64,000 nucleotides of DNA from Agilicoccus flavus (GTDB lineage: Bacteria; Actinomycetota; Actinomycetes; Actinomycetales; Dermatophilaceae). The notes beneath the pieces are model-generated. The model did not search any database. It was not told the origin of the DNA and saw only the letters and a program-made list of their open reading frames with translations. Positions 35,927 to 44,428 of this stretch are shown here, in pieces. Both the position numbers and the translations under genes were made by a program. The stretch spans positions 1 to 64,000 of the forward strand of contig NZ_JACYXE010000010.1 of NCBI RefSeq assembly GCF_014857905.1. The letters are read 5' to 3'. The first letter of the stretch is position 1. Every line of letters begins with the position of its first letter.

Positions 35927-36080
35927 TGTCGCGCTCACTGCGGCTCGCGAGCTCGCCTCCGTTCGCCGCTCGGCGTTCTCTGTCGCGCTCACTGCGGCTC
36001 GCGAGCTCGCCTCCGTTCGCCGCTCGGCGTTCTCTGTCGCGCTCACTGCGGCTCGCGAGCTCGCCTCCGTTCGCCGCTCG
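35927..36080 (-). repeat. tandem array of a 54-bp repeat, 2.85 copies
   Basis: Two full units (35927-35980, 35981-36034) and a 46-bp partial unit (36035-36080) are identical to one another base for base. Each unit centres on two overlapping 10-bp palindromes, GCGAGCTCGC and GCTCGCGAGC. On the radA strand the array begins 2 nt after the stop codon. The same unit occurs once, with one mismatch in 48, in the broken HNH gene at 9717. There are no spacers, so it is not a CRISPR array; it behaves like a REP-type dispersed element that has amplified. Confidence 0.9.
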
Positions 36081-36082
36081 TG

Positions 36083-37525
36083 TCAGCGCCGGTGCGAGAG
36101 GTGCGCCACCGCCGCCCGGATGTCCGCCACCTCGACGACCCGCAGGCCCTCGCCGACGGCCTCGACGCGCAACCCGCCCGGGCGCCCGGGGCCGCGGGCC
36201 CCGGAGCGGGCCCGCTCCGGGGAGGCCGGGACGATCGCCGTGCGGAAGCCGAGGCGCTCGGCCTCGGCCAGCCGCCGCGGCAGGCCTGTGACCGGCCGGA
36301 TCTCACCCGCCAGCCCCACCTCGCCGACGGCGATGGTCCCCAGCGGCAGCGCGGTGTCGAGGGCGGATCCCGCGATCGCGAGCGCCACCGACAGGTCGGC
36401 CGCCGGCTCCGACAGGCGCACCCCGCCCACCGTGGAGGCGTAGCAGTCGGCCTGCCGGGTCGGCACGCGGGCGTGCCGGTCGAGGACGGCGAGGAGCATC
36501 GCCGTGCGGGCCGAGTCGACGCCGGAGGTCGTGCGCCGCGGCGACGGCGCCCCCGTGGGGGAGACGAGGGCCTGGACCTCGGCGACGAGCGGCCGGCGCC
36601 CCTCGAGCGTGACGGTCACCGCCGTGCCCGGCACGGCGCTGTCGCGGCTCGAGAGGAACAGGACGCTCGGGTCGGCGAGACCGCTGATCCCGGTGTCGGT
36701 GAGGTCGAAGCACCCGATCTCGTCGGTGGGGCCGTACCGGTTCTTGATCGCGCGCACGAGCCGGAGCCGGGAGTGCCGGTCGCCCTCGAAGCCGACGACG
36801 ACGTCGACGAGGTGTTCGAGCACCCGCGGGCCGGCGATCGAGCCGTCCTTCGTCACGTGCCCGACGAGCAGTGTGGACATGTTCCGGGCCTTGGCCGCGC
36901 GGATGAGGGTGCCCGCCACCTCCCGCACCTGCGTGACGTTGCCGGCGCCGCCGTCGATCTCGGCGCTCGCGACGGTCTGGACCGAGTCGACGACCAGCAG
37001 GTCGGGGGCGCCGGCCTCGACGTGCCCGAGGACCGTGCCGAGGTCGGTCTCGGCGGCGAGCAGCAGGTCGTCGGACAGGGCACCGATGCGCTCGGCCCGC
37101 AGCCGGACCTGCGCCGCAGACTCCTCGGCGCTGACGTACAGCACCCGGCGCCCAGAGCGGGCGGTGCGGGCGGCCACGTCGAGCAGGAGCGTCGACTTGC
37201 CGATGCCCGGCTCGCCGGCGAAGAGGACGACGGCGCCGTCGACGAGCCCGCCGCCGAGCACCCGGTCGAGCTCCTCCACCCCCGTGGTGCGGGCCTGGGC
37301 GCTCTGCGCGTCGACCTGGGCGATGGGCAGCGCCGGCGTCGACACGCTCGAGGCGGCCGTGCGGGGCGCGGCGGTGGGTGCCCCGGCCTCGACGACCGTG
37401 CCCCAGGCCTGGCACTCCCCGCACCGACCCACCCACTTGACGGTGCTCCAGCCGCACTCGGAGCAACGGTAGGCGGGGCGGCCGGAGGCACGGGAGGAGG
37501 TGCGCGCGGCGGTTCGGGTGGCCAT
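36083..37525 (-). CDS. radA: DNA repair protein RadA
   Basis: 480 residues. RecA-like branch-migration helicase acting in recombination. C4 zinc finger (Cys21, 24, 35, 38 in YRCSECGWSTVKWVGRCGEC), Walker A GEPGIGKST at 104-112, the RadA-specific KNRYG motif (RAIKNRYGPTDEIG) and a C-terminal Lon-protease-like domain (SEPAADLSVALAIAGSALD, VGEVGLAGEIRPV). The ATG is 8 nt after a TACCGT box. The stop codon directly abuts the repeat array at 36080, so any element movement or recombination there is at the 3' edge of an essential-type repair gene. Confidence 0.96.
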   Translation of the reverse strand: MATRTAARTSSRASGRPAYRCSECGWSTVKWVGRCGECQAWGTVVEAGAPTAAPRTAASSVSTPALPIAQVDAQSAQARTTGVEELDRVLGGGLVDGAVVLFAGEPGIGKSTLLLDVAARTARSGRRVLYVSAEESAAQVRLRAERIGALSDDLLLAAETDLGTVLGHVEAGAPDLLVVDSVQTVASAEIDGGAGNVTQVREVAGTLIRAAKARNMSTLLVGHVTKDGSIAGPRVLEHLVDVVVGFEGDRHSRLRLVRAIKNRYGPTDEIGCFDLTDTGISGLADPSVLFLSSRDSAVPGTAVTVTLEGRRPLVAEVQALVSPTGAPSPRRTTSGVDSARTAMLLAVLDRHARVPTRQADCYASTVGGVRLSEPAADLSVALAIAGSALDTALPLGTIAVGEVGLAGEIRPVTGLPRRLAEAERLGFRTAIVPASPERARSGARGPGRPGGLRVEAVGEGLRVVEVADIRAAVAHLSHRR

Positions 37526-37533
37526 GCTCCGAC

Positions 37534-37539
37534 ACGGTA
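37534..37539 (-). promoter_or_regulatory. -10 element TACCGT, leaderless radA
   Basis: On the minus strand TACCGT ends 8 nt before the ATG at 37525. Confidence 0.5.
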
Positions 37540-37699
37540 GGCGTCGGTACCGACAAGGTCGGGGACGGCGGGGGATGGCAGCGGCCGGCAGTGACGGGCA
37601 ATGACCGGCTCGGGCCCCCGGGCCGGCGTCGGCGGTCCACCCCCGGCACCGCCCCCGCCCCCGGGCGGGGCGCCGGCCCGGCGGGGCAGGATGGGCTCC

Positions 37700-38329
37700 A
37701 TGACACGACACGAGTACGACCTGCCGGCCATGCGCCCCGGGCAGATCTACCGCCTGCTCACCGCGGTGGTCGTGCCCCGCCCCATCGCGTGGGTGTCGAC
37801 CCGCAGTGCCGACGGGGTCGACAACCTCGCTCCGCACTCCTTCTACTCCGTGTCGTGCGCCCGGCCGCCGATCGTGCAGTTCACGTCGGTGGGGGCGAAG
37901 GACACGCTGCGCAACGTGCGCGAGACCCGCGAGTTCGTCGTCCACCTGACGCCGGAGCGGGCGTTCGACGCGGTCAACGGCACCGGGTCGGACCAGCCGC
38001 CGCACGTCAGCGAGTTCGACCACCTCGGTCTCACGCGGGAAGACGCCCGACTCGTCGGGGTGCCGCGGGTCCGCGAGTCCCCCGTCGCGATCGAGTGCAC
38101 CCTGCACTCGACGCTCGAGCTGGGCGACTCGACCGTCGTCTTCGGCAAGGTCGTGCACGTCGCCGTGGACGCCGACACGCTCGAGCCGTTCGACGACCCG
38201 CACGCCGCCCACCCCCGCTACGAGGCGCTCGCGCCCCTCGCCCGGCTCGGCCGTGACGAGTGGGGGCTGCCGGGCGAGGTCCGCTCCGCCCCGCGGCCCC
38301 GCTACCCCGGCGGCCGCGACGGCGAGTGA
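37700..38329 (+). CDS. flavin reductase-like (FMN-binding split barrel) protein
   Basis: 209 residues. The split-barrel flavin-reductase fold is shown by YRLLTAVVVPRPIAWVSTRSADGVDNLAPHSFYSVSCARPPIVQFT, which includes the flavin-phosphate segment, and by NVRETREFVVHLTPERA. Such proteins bind FMN and reduce it with NAD(P)H for partner monooxygenases, or serve as general reductases; no partner is next door. The ATG at 37700 is preferred (a CAGGAT box ends 7 nt before it); an in-frame ATG at 37691 adds three residues. Confidence 0.9.
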   Translation: MTRHEYDLPAMRPGQIYRLLTAVVVPRPIAWVSTRSADGVDNLAPHSFYSVSCARPPIVQFTSVGAKDTLRNVRETREFVVHLTPERAFDAVNGTGSDQPPHVSEFDHLGLTREDARLVGVPRVRESPVAIECTLHSTLELGDSTVVFGKVVHVAVDADTLEPFDDPHAAHPRYEALAPLARLGRDEWGLPGEVRSAPRPRYPGGRDGE

Positions 38330-38478
38330 GTGCGGCCGGGCGCGGGGCCGTCTCGGTTCCCCGGGGGAGAGCCGATGAGGAACCCCTCGGGGTCGCGTGC
38401 GGGCTCGAGTCCTCGAGGCGTGCGCGACGACCGGGCGGGGATCACGCGCCCGCTCGCACGCCGTCCGGCCGCGGCACG

Positions 38479-38484
38479 TAGGTT
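38479..38484 (+). promoter_or_regulatory. -10 element TAGGTT, leaderless
   Basis: TAGGTT ends 6 nt before the ATG at 38491. Confidence 0.55.
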
Positions 38485-38490
38485 GACGCC

Positions 38491-38736
38491 ATGAGCGATG
38501 TCGACCCTCAGTCCCACCTGTCGCAGGACGACCACTCCGGGCCCGCCCCGCGCCCGGCCGCCGGTGACGCCGGCGCCGCGCCGTCGCCCGACGACCTTCT
38601 CTCGGCCGAGCGTGACGCCTCGGGCGGCGACACCGTCGGCGACCTGCCCACCGAGCCCGAGGCCATGCGCGAAGAGGGCCGCGAGCGGGCCGCCTGGGAC
38701 GAGGACACCCCCGGCACGCAGCGCTCCGACCACTGA
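38491..38736 (+). CDS. small acidic hydrophilic protein
   Basis: 81 residues, highly acidic, without hydrophobic segments or cysteines; rich in Asp, Glu, Pro and Ala and probably disordered (SQDDHSGPAPRPAAGDAG, LPTEPEAMREEGRERAAWDED). No family is recognised. The reasons to believe it are a good leaderless promoter 6 nt upstream, clear third-position GC bias in this frame, and its isolation between two independently transcribed genes. Confidence 0.65.
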   Translation: MSDVDPQSHLSQDDHSGPAPRPAAGDAGAAPSPDDLLSAERDASGGDTVGDLPTEPEAMREEGRERAAWDEDTPGTQRSDH

Positions 38737-38800
38737 GGCCCGGCACGCGACCGAGGCCGGTCGACTCGCCGAGGCCGGGCTCGGTCGATGCGCGGCGGCG

Positions 38801-39712
38801 TCAGGACGCCGACGCCCCGCGGGCCGCGAGCGTCGCGGGGTGGACGAGCAGCGGCAGCAGCGCCCGCCCGCCGGGCGCCACGGCGAGCCCGGCCGGCCCG
38901 ATCGGCCCGGCCGACGAGACCAACGCGGCCACGGCGGCGAGGTGCACCTCGCAGCGCGCCGCCAGCTCCGCGTACCCCTGGTCGCCCATGAGTTCGCGCA
39001 GTTCGGCCTCGCTCGAGCGGAACAGCGGCTCGCTCCCGCTGCGGCCGCCGCCGGCGGCCCCGTCGGTGACGTCCACGCCGCCGGCGTGGGCGAGCGGGGA
39101 CGACGTGCAGTACCAGTCGAAGTCGTGCCCGCCCGGCCCCCAGTCACGGCGGCGGTACTCGCCGATCGACGTCTCGAGGTAGCTCGTGCCGTCGTTCTCC
39201 GTCACGGTCCGGTAGGTGCGGCGCAGCGGGAGCTGCCAGCAGACGTCGGGCTTGGCGGTCAGCGGCTCGACTCCGCGCACCACCGCCGCCTGGTGGAGGG
39301 CGCACCCCGCCCCCGCGGGGAAGCCGGGGCGGTTGAGGAAGACGCAGGCCCCGTCGACGACCCGGGTCTTGACCTCGTCGCCCTCCGGCTCGCTCCAACC
39401 CCCGGACTCACCGGACCAGCTGCGGTACTGCCATTCGTCGTCGCCGAGGTCGTCGACCACCGCGGCCACGCGCGTGACGTCGTCCTCGTCCGTGAAGTGC
39501 GCCCCCAGCGTGCAGCAGCCGTCGTCGGGCCGGTCGGCGTCGATCCCGGGGCAGCCGCAGCCGAAGATGCAGCGGTAGGTCGAGGTCAGCCAGGTGAGGT
39601 CGCACCGGAACCGCTGGGCCGCATCCGCCGGGTCGTCGAACTCGACCCACGTCCGCCCCGCGTCGCCGGTCGTCTCGGTCCCCGGCCCGTCCGGCGTGCT
39701 GGCGTCGCTCAC
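38801..39712 (-). CDS. Cys-rich protein of unknown function, probable metal binding
   Basis: 303 residues. An N-terminal cysteine cluster (Cys37, 48, 52, 54, 66, 67 in [20 protein letters not shown] and GCCTLGAHF) and further conserved Cys in [18 protein letters not shown] and [10 protein letters not shown] resemble the zinc/iron-chelating DUF3109 and YkgJ-like families, but I cannot assign it firmly. The C-terminal part is Ala/Gly rich. No signal peptide. The GTG at 39712 is chosen from a TACAGT box ending 7 nt upstream. It is divergent from the ppx/gppA gene. Confidence 0.75.
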   Translation of the reverse strand: MSDASTPDGPGTETTGDAGRTWVEFDDPADAAQRFRCDLTWLTSTYRCIFGCGCPGIDADRPDDGCCTLGAHFTDEDDVTRVAAVVDDLGDDEWQYRSWSGESGGWSEPEGDEVKTRVVDGACVFLNRPGFPAGAGCALHQAAVVRGVEPLTAKPDVCWQLPLRRTYRTVTENDGTSYLETSIGEYRRRDWGPGGHDFDWYCTSSPLAHAGGVDVTDGAAGGGRSGSEPLFRSSEAELRELMGDQGYAELAARCEVHLAAVAALVSSAGPIGPAGLAVAPGGRALLPLLVHPATLAARGASAS

Positions 39713-39719
39713 GCGCGTC

Positions 39720-39725
39720 ACTGTA
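39720..39725 (-). promoter_or_regulatory. -10 element TACAGT, leaderless
   Basis: On the minus strand TACAGT ends 7 nt before the GTG at 39712. Confidence 0.55.
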
Positions 39726-39817
39726 CGGCCGGCGGGAGGCGACACGTGCCGGTCGAGGGCCCAGAGCGACCATGCCCGGAGCCCCGGGGGCTCGCCCGCC
39801 GACGTCGTGCCGGTGGG

Positions 39818-39823
39818 TAGCAT
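39818..39823 (+). promoter_or_regulatory. -10 element TAGCAT, leaderless ppx/gppA
   Basis: TAGCAT ends 8 nt before the ATG at 39832. Confidence 0.5.
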
Positions 39824-39831
39824 CGCGAACC

Positions 39832-40767
39832 ATGCGCATCGGGGTCGTCGACGTCGGGTCGAACACCGTCCACCTGCTCGCCGTCGACGCCCACCGCGGC
39901 GCCCAGCCGATCCCGGCGACGAAGCACAAGATCGACCTCCAGCTCTCGTCCCACACCCTCGACGACGGCACGATCGGCCGCGACGGCGAGCGGATGCTGG
40001 TGCGGTTCGTCGGCGAGTGTCTCGACGTGGCCGAGGACCTCGGCATCGAGACCCTCATGGGCTTCGCGACGAGCGCCATCCGCGAGGCGCCGAACGGCGC
40101 CGAGGTGCTCGCGGCCGTGCGGGACGCCACCGGCGTCGACCTCACGGTCCTGCCGGGGGAGGACGAGTCGCGGCTGACGTTCCTCGCGGCGCGCCGCTGG
40201 TTCGGCTGGTCGGCGGGGCGGCTGCTCCTCGTCGACATCGGGGGCGGCTCGCTCGAGCTGGCCTCCGGTCTCGACGAGGACCCCGACGTCGCGCTGTCCC
40301 TCCCGCTCGGCGCCGGCCGCCTCACCCGGGAACGCCTGCGCGCCGACCCGCCCGATCCCGCCGACGTCAAGGCCGTCCGCAAGGCCGTCCGCGCCGACAT
40401 CGCCCGGGTCCTGCGGGACCTGACGCGCGTGGGGGAGCCTGACCTGTTCGTCGGGACGTCGAAGACGATCCGCTCGCTCGCCCGGCTCGGGGGAGCGGCC
40501 CCGAGCGGCGACGGCCCGTACGTCCGCCGGACACTGACGCGGGCGTCGCTCAAGGACATCGTCGAGAAGGTGGCGCCGTTGTCGGCGTCGGCCCGCGCCC
40601 GCCTGCCCGGGGTGTCCGCGCACCGCGCCCACCAGATCCTCGCCGGCGGGCTCGTCGTCGAGGCGGTCATGGACCTCGTCGGCATCGAGGAGCTCGTCGT
40701 CTGCCCCTGGGCGCTGCGCGAGGGCGTCATCCTGCAGACCCTCGACCATCTGGGCGCCGGCGACTGA
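39832..40767 (+). CDS. Ppx/GppA family phosphatase
   Basis: 311 residues, the short actinobacterial form without the C-terminal HD domain. It is an ASKHA-fold exopolyphosphatase or pppGpp phosphatase. [19 protein letters not shown] (phosphate-1 loop), [31 protein letters not shown] and [16 protein letters not shown] (phosphate-2 loop) are all present. Which of polyphosphate and (p)ppGpp is the substrate is not decided by sequence. Confidence 0.93.
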   Translation: MRIGVVDVGSNTVHLLAVDAHRGAQPIPATKHKIDLQLSSHTLDDGTIGRDGERMLVRFVGECLDVAEDLGIETLMGFATSAIREAPNGAEVLAAVRDATGVDLTVLPGEDESRLTFLAARRWFGWSAGRLLLVDIGGGSLELASGLDEDPDVALSLPLGAGRLTRERLRADPPDPADVKAVRKAVRADIARVLRDLTRVGEPDLFVGTSKTIRSLARLGGAAPSGDGPYVRRTLTRASLKDIVEKVAPLSASARARLPGVSAHRAHQILAGGLVVEAVMDLVGIEELVVCPWALREGVILQTLDHLGAGD

Positions 40768-40876
40768 GCGGCGTCCGTGCCGGTCCGCGACGGGCCGCGC
40801 CGGCCGACGCCGGCCCGCCCACCCGGGGCGGGTCCGGTCCCCGGTGGCGGTCGCGCCGGTGCGCACCCTCTGCGGC

Positions 40877-40882
40877 TACGCT
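40877..40882 (+). promoter_or_regulatory. -10 element TACGCT, leaderless
   Basis: TACGCT ends 7 nt before the ATG at 40890. Confidence 0.5.
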
Positions 40883-40889
40883 CGTGGAA

Positions 40890-41723
40890 ATGACGACCCC
40901 CGACGCGGCCCGTCCGCGCGTGACCTTGTCCACGTCGTCCGTGTACCCGCTCAAGGTCGAGGCCGCGTTCGAGACCGCGGCCCGGCTCGGCTACGACGGC
41001 GTCGAGGTCATGGTCCTCGCGGACCCCGTCACCCAGGACGTCGCCCGGCTCCGTGAGTTCGAGCGCACGTACGGCGTCCCGATCCTGTCGCTGCACGCAC
41101 CGACCCTGCTCGTCACGCAACGGGCCTACGGCACGACCGACCCGTGGGTGAAGCTCGACCGCACGGTCGACCTCGCGAAGGAGATCGGCTGCGAGTCGAT
41201 CGTGCTCCACCCGCCGTTCCGGTGGCAGCGCCAGTACGCGGCCGGGTTCGTCGAGGGCGTGGCACGGATGGAGCGAGAGCGCGACATCGTGCTCGCCGTC
41301 GAGAACATGTTCCCGTGGCGCGCCGGCGGCCGGGAGGTCAAGGCGTACCTGCCCACGTGGGACCCGGTCCCGCAGGCCTACCGCCACGTCACCCTCGACC
41401 TCAGCCACGCCGCCACCGCGCGCAGCGACGTCCTCGCGATGCAGGCCGCCCTCGGCGACCGCCTCGCGCACGTGCACCTCGCGGACGGGTCGGGGTCCTT
41501 CACGGACGAACACCTCGTGCCCGGACGCGGCACCCAGCCGTGCGGGGAGTTCCTCACCCGCCTGGGCGCGTCGGGGTTCACGGGCGTCGTGGCCGTCGAG
41601 GTGAGCACCCGCCGCGGCGGGGGCGCGAACCGCGACGCCGACCTCGCCGGCTCCCTGGAGTTCGCCCGCACCCACCTCGAGGCGGGCCGACCCGGCGACG
41701 ACGGCGCCGGACCGTTAGCCTGA
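40890..41723 (+). CDS. sugar phosphate isomerase/epimerase-like TIM barrel protein
   Basis: 277 residues. AP-endonuclease-2 / xylose-isomerase-like TIM barrel: VTLSTSSVYPLKVEAAFETAARLGYDGVEVM, SIVLHPPFRWQ, VLAVENMFPW (metal-ligand Glu), VTLDLSHAA and HVHLADGSG supply the expected His, Glu and Asp ligands. The substrate is unknown. It precedes the proline dehydrogenase gene by 59 bp, an arrangement seen in other actinobacteria. An in-frame GTG two codons upstream is the alternative start; the ATG fits the leaderless promoter. Confidence 0.88.
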   Translation: MTTPDAARPRVTLSTSSVYPLKVEAAFETAARLGYDGVEVMVLADPVTQDVARLREFERTYGVPILSLHAPTLLVTQRAYGTTDPWVKLDRTVDLAKEIGCESIVLHPPFRWQRQYAAGFVEGVARMERERDIVLAVENMFPWRAGGREVKAYLPTWDPVPQAYRHVTLDLSHAATARSDVLAMQAALGDRLAHVHLADGSGSFTDEHLVPGRGTQPCGEFLTRLGASGFTGVVAVEVSTRRGGGANRDADLAGSLEFARTHLEAGRPGDDGAGPLA

Positions 41724-41782
41724 CGACGTCCGGGCCCGGCGTCGGCCGCGCCGGAGCGGATCTGACACGAGGGGAGCCCGGC

Positions 41783-42736
41783 GTGCGGGAGGTCTGGTCG
41801 ACCACGCAGGACGTGCTCATGCGGATGGCGCACGACGCGCGCCTGCGGCGTCTCATCGAGGGCAAGTCGGTCGGGCACGACGTCGTGCGCCGGTACGTCG
41901 CCGGCGAGTCGATCAGCTCGGCGCTCGATGTGACCGGGGAGCTGCTCGTGCGCGGGCGGCTCGTCTCCCTGACCCATCTGGCCGCCGACCCGCTCGACGC
42001 GACCCAGGCCAAGGACCGGCGCAAACGGCTGCGCAAACTCCTGCGCCGCCTCGGGCAGGCGGGGTACAGCGAGGGCGCCCGCACCGAGGTGAGCGTGCGG
42101 ATGCGGGCCCTTGGCGCGGGCCTGCGCCCGGGCGGGGCACCGGCGGCGCTCGAGCACGCCCGCCTCGTCGCGCAGACGGCGGCGGAGGTGGGGACCCGCC
42201 TGACCGTCGAGACCGAGAACACGCTGCCGATCGACGTCACGCTCGGCGCGTGGCGCGAGCTGCGGGGCGAGTTCCCCGACACCGGCATCGCGCTGCAGGC
42301 CGGGCTGGACCGCAGCGCCGACGACTGCCGTGCGCTCGCGGCGGACGGCGCTCGGGTGCGGCTGGGCAAGGGCACGGCCCACGGCCCCGGTGCGATCACG
42401 CGGCCCCACGACGTCGACCTCGCCTACGTGCGCTGCCTGAAGATCCTGCTCCACGGGGGAGCGGACGTCGTCGTCGCCACGCACGACCTCCGCCTCCTGC
42501 GCATCGCCGAGAGCCTCGTCGCGCATCTGCCCGAGGCGGAGCGGGCCGGGCGGGAGATCGAGTACGGGCTGCGGTACGGCGTCGCGCCGGTCACCCAGAC
42601 CACGGTCGCCGACCGCGGGGACCGGATGCGCGTCTACGTCCCCTTCGGCGAGGACTGGTACCCCTATCTCATGTCCCGCATCGCCGAGGAGACCAATCCC
42701 GTCGTCTCGCTCGTGCGCGCCGCGACGGCCCGCTGA
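41783..42736 (+). CDS. proline dehydrogenase (PRODH)
   Basis: 317 residues. FAD-dependent oxidation of proline to pyrroline-5-carboxylate. TIM barrel with LLVRGRLVSLTHLAADPL, LTVETENTLPIDVTL, IALQAGLDRSADDC, VRLGKGTAHGPG (K/R substrate-binding segment) and GEDWYPYLMSRIAEETNP at the C-terminus, the proline-carboxylate motif. The GTG start has GAGGGGAG before it. It sits just before proC, which runs the opposite reaction; the two probably balance proline and P5C. Confidence 0.9.
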   Translation: MREVWSTTQDVLMRMAHDARLRRLIEGKSVGHDVVRRYVAGESISSALDVTGELLVRGRLVSLTHLAADPLDATQAKDRRKRLRKLLRRLGQAGYSEGARTEVSVRMRALGAGLRPGGAPAALEHARLVAQTAAEVGTRLTVETENTLPIDVTLGAWRELRGEFPDTGIALQAGLDRSADDCRALAADGARVRLGKGTAHGPGAITRPHDVDLAYVRCLKILLHGGADVVVATHDLRLLRIAESLVAHLPEAERAGREIEYGLRYGVAPVTQTTVADRGDRMRVYVPFGEDWYPYLMSRIAEETNPVVSLVRAATAR

Positions 42737-42780
42737 GACACCCGCCACCGATCGTCCACCCCACACGCCAGGAGCCCTTC

Positions 42781-43650
42781 GTGTCCGCGAACCCCACCGC
42801 CCAGCCCCGCGACGAGGGCGACGCCTCCGACCCCACCTCCGGCCCGCGCCTGGGCGACCTGACCATCGCCCTGCTCGGGGCGGGGGTCATGGGGTCGGCC
42901 GTGCTCGACTCGATCCTGCGGGCCGGCGCCGACCCGGCCCACGCCCGCGTGACGACCCTCGACGAGGACGCGGCCGCCCGCTGGCACGAGCGCGGCGTCA
43001 CCGTGGCCGGCAACGCCGAGGCCGTGCGCGGCGCCGACGTCGTCGTCGTCGCGGTCAAGGGCGCCGACGTGGCCGGCCTGCTGGACGAGGTGACCGACGC
43101 GATCGGCGCCGACACCCTCGTCGTCAGCCTCGCGGCCGGCATCCGCGTGGCGGCCCTCGAGGAGCACCTGCCGTCGGGGGTGCCGGTCGTGCGCGTCATG
43201 CCCAACACGCCCGCCCTCGTCGGGGAGGGGATGTCGGCTCTGTCCCCGGGGACGAGCTGCGGTGAGGACCACCTCGGCCTCGCGCGCGCCCTGCTGGAGA
43301 CCTGCGGCCAGGTCGTCGTGGTTCCCGAGAAGCAGCAGGACGCCGTGACCGCGCTGAGCGGGTCGGGGCCGGCCTACGTCTTCGCCCTGGCCGAGGCCAT
43401 GATCGACGGCGGCGTGCTCGTCGGCCTGCCCCGGCCGGTCGCGACCCAGCTCGCGGTGCAGACGCTCGTCGGGGCGGCGGCGATGCTCCGCGACGGCGAC
43501 ACCCCGCCCGGGCTCCTGCGCGAGCGCGTGACGAGTCCAGGGGGGACGACCGCGGCCGCCCTGCGCGAGTTCGACCGGGGCGGGCTGCGGTCCACGATCC
43601 TCGGCGGGATCGAGGCCGCGCGGGACAAGTCCGTGGAGCTGGGCGGCTGA
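42781..43650 (+). CDS. proC: pyrroline-5-carboxylate reductase
   Basis: 289 residues. Last step of proline synthesis, NADPH-dependent. N-terminal Rossmann fold after about 27 extra residues (IALLGAGVMGSAVLDSIL), VMPNTPALVGEGMSAL, and the C-terminal dimerisation signature ALSGSGPAYVFALAEAMIDGGV with RERVTSPGGTTAAAL. Start GTG after CAGGAG. Adjacent to the proline dehydrogenase gene, 44 bp downstream. Confidence 0.96.
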   Translation: MSANPTAQPRDEGDASDPTSGPRLGDLTIALLGAGVMGSAVLDSILRAGADPAHARVTTLDEDAAARWHERGVTVAGNAEAVRGADVVVVAVKGADVAGLLDEVTDAIGADTLVVSLAAGIRVAALEEHLPSGVPVVRVMPNTPALVGEGMSALSPGTSCGEDHLGLARALLETCGQVVVVPEKQQDAVTALSGSGPAYVFALAEAMIDGGVLVGLPRPVATQLAVQTLVGAAAMLRDGDTPPGLLRERVTSPGGTTAAALREFDRGGLRSTILGGIEAARDKSVELGG

Positions 43651-43804
43651 GGGACCGCCCGCGTCGCCGGCCGCCCGGCCTGCGCCCGACGGCCCGGCCG
43701 GCGCTCGGGGGCCCGCTGATAGGCTTGAAACCGTTACGGCCTGGGTCCCCTCGCCCCGTGCCGATCCCTCGTGTTCGATCCAGTGTGGACGAAAGGTGAC
43801 ACGG

Positions 43805-44308
43805 ATGACCGACATCAGTGTGCGGGTGCTCGCCGAGAACGAATGGGAACAGTACAAGGAGGTCCGGCTGCGGGCGCTCCAGGAGTCTCCCGAGGCCTTC
43901 GTCGCCGACCACGCCACCGAGGCCGCCTTCGACGACGAGCAGTGGCAGGCCCGCATGCGTCGCTCGGCCCGTCTCGTCGCCGAGGCCGACGGCAAGGCGA
44001 TCGGCATCGTGTCGGTCCGCGGCGAGGACGACCTGTTCGACGACGCCGCCGAGATCTTCGGTCTCTGGGTGGCCCCCGACATGCGCGGCGCCGGCGCCGC
44101 CGCCGCCCTCGTGCAGGCGGGCGCGGCCCAGGCCACCGGTCACGGGCATCGTCAGCTCGTCTACTGGGTCGGCACCGACAACGGCCGCGCCGTCGCCTTC
44201 GCGAGCAGCTACGGGTTCCGCCCCACCGAGTACCGCCGCCCCATGCGCGTGCGCACCGACGAGGACGGCGACCAGGAACTCGCCATGGTGCTCGCGCTCA
44301 ACCGCTGA
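43805..44308 (+). CDS. GNAT family N-acetyltransferase
   Basis: 167 residues. GNAT fold with EIFGLWVAPDMRGAGAAAALVQAGAAQA (motif A, acetyl-CoA pyrophosphate loop, with RGAGAA) and VYWVGTDNGRAVAFASSYGFRP (motif B). Resembles GNAT proteins of unknown amine substrate. ATG at 43805 with GAAAGG; a GTG nine nt earlier is possible. A TAGGCT box about 80 nt upstream may be its promoter. Confidence 0.9.
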   Translation: MTDISVRVLAENEWEQYKEVRLRALQESPEAFVADHATEAAFDDEQWQARMRRSARLVAEADGKAIGIVSVRGEDDLFDDAAEIFGLWVAPDMRGAGAAAALVQAGAAQATGHGHRQLVYWVGTDNGRAVAFASSYGFRPTEYRRPMRVRTDEDGDQELAMVLALNR

Positions 44309-44347
44309 CCGCACTCAGCCGCTGACCGCGCTCGACCGCTGACCGAC
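44303..44347 (+). repeat. 17-bp tandem repeat at the end of the GNAT gene
   Basis: CGCTGACCG occurs at 44303, 44320 and 44337 with a 17-bp period. The first copy contains the GNAT stop codon, so the array duplicates a piece of gene end. Confidence 0.7.
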
Positions 44348-44416
44348 CGGACCGCGCCGGCGCACGGTGCTCGGCGGCGACGGTCCACGGAGGCCCCGCG
44401 TGCGGCGCCGCGTCGG

Positions 44417-44422
44417 TAGGGT
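44417..44422 (+). promoter_or_regulatory. -10 element TAGGGT, leaderless acuC
   Basis: TAGGGT ends 6 nt before the ATG at 44429. Confidence 0.55.
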
Positions 44423-44428
44423 CGTCGC

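Larger units (their letters stand above)
35738..36082. other. 345-bp gap between disA and radA
   Basis: Holds the hairpin at 35852 and the 54-bp repeat array at 35927-36080. A short minus-strand frame crossing it (repeated NAERRTEASSRAAV, then a hydrophobic PVALAVVGLVVMVPGGA) is produced by the repeats; I do not count it as a gene. Confidence 0.7.

Noticed and set aside
35861-36046. Minus-strand 61-codon frame with repeated NAERRTEASSRAAV
   Set aside because: It is produced by the 54-bp repeats. The hydrophobic end is suggestive of a membrane helix but no start or ribosome site supports it.
35927-36080. CRISPR array
   Set aside because: Units are directly adjacent with no spacers, only 2.85 copies, and no cas genes are nearby.
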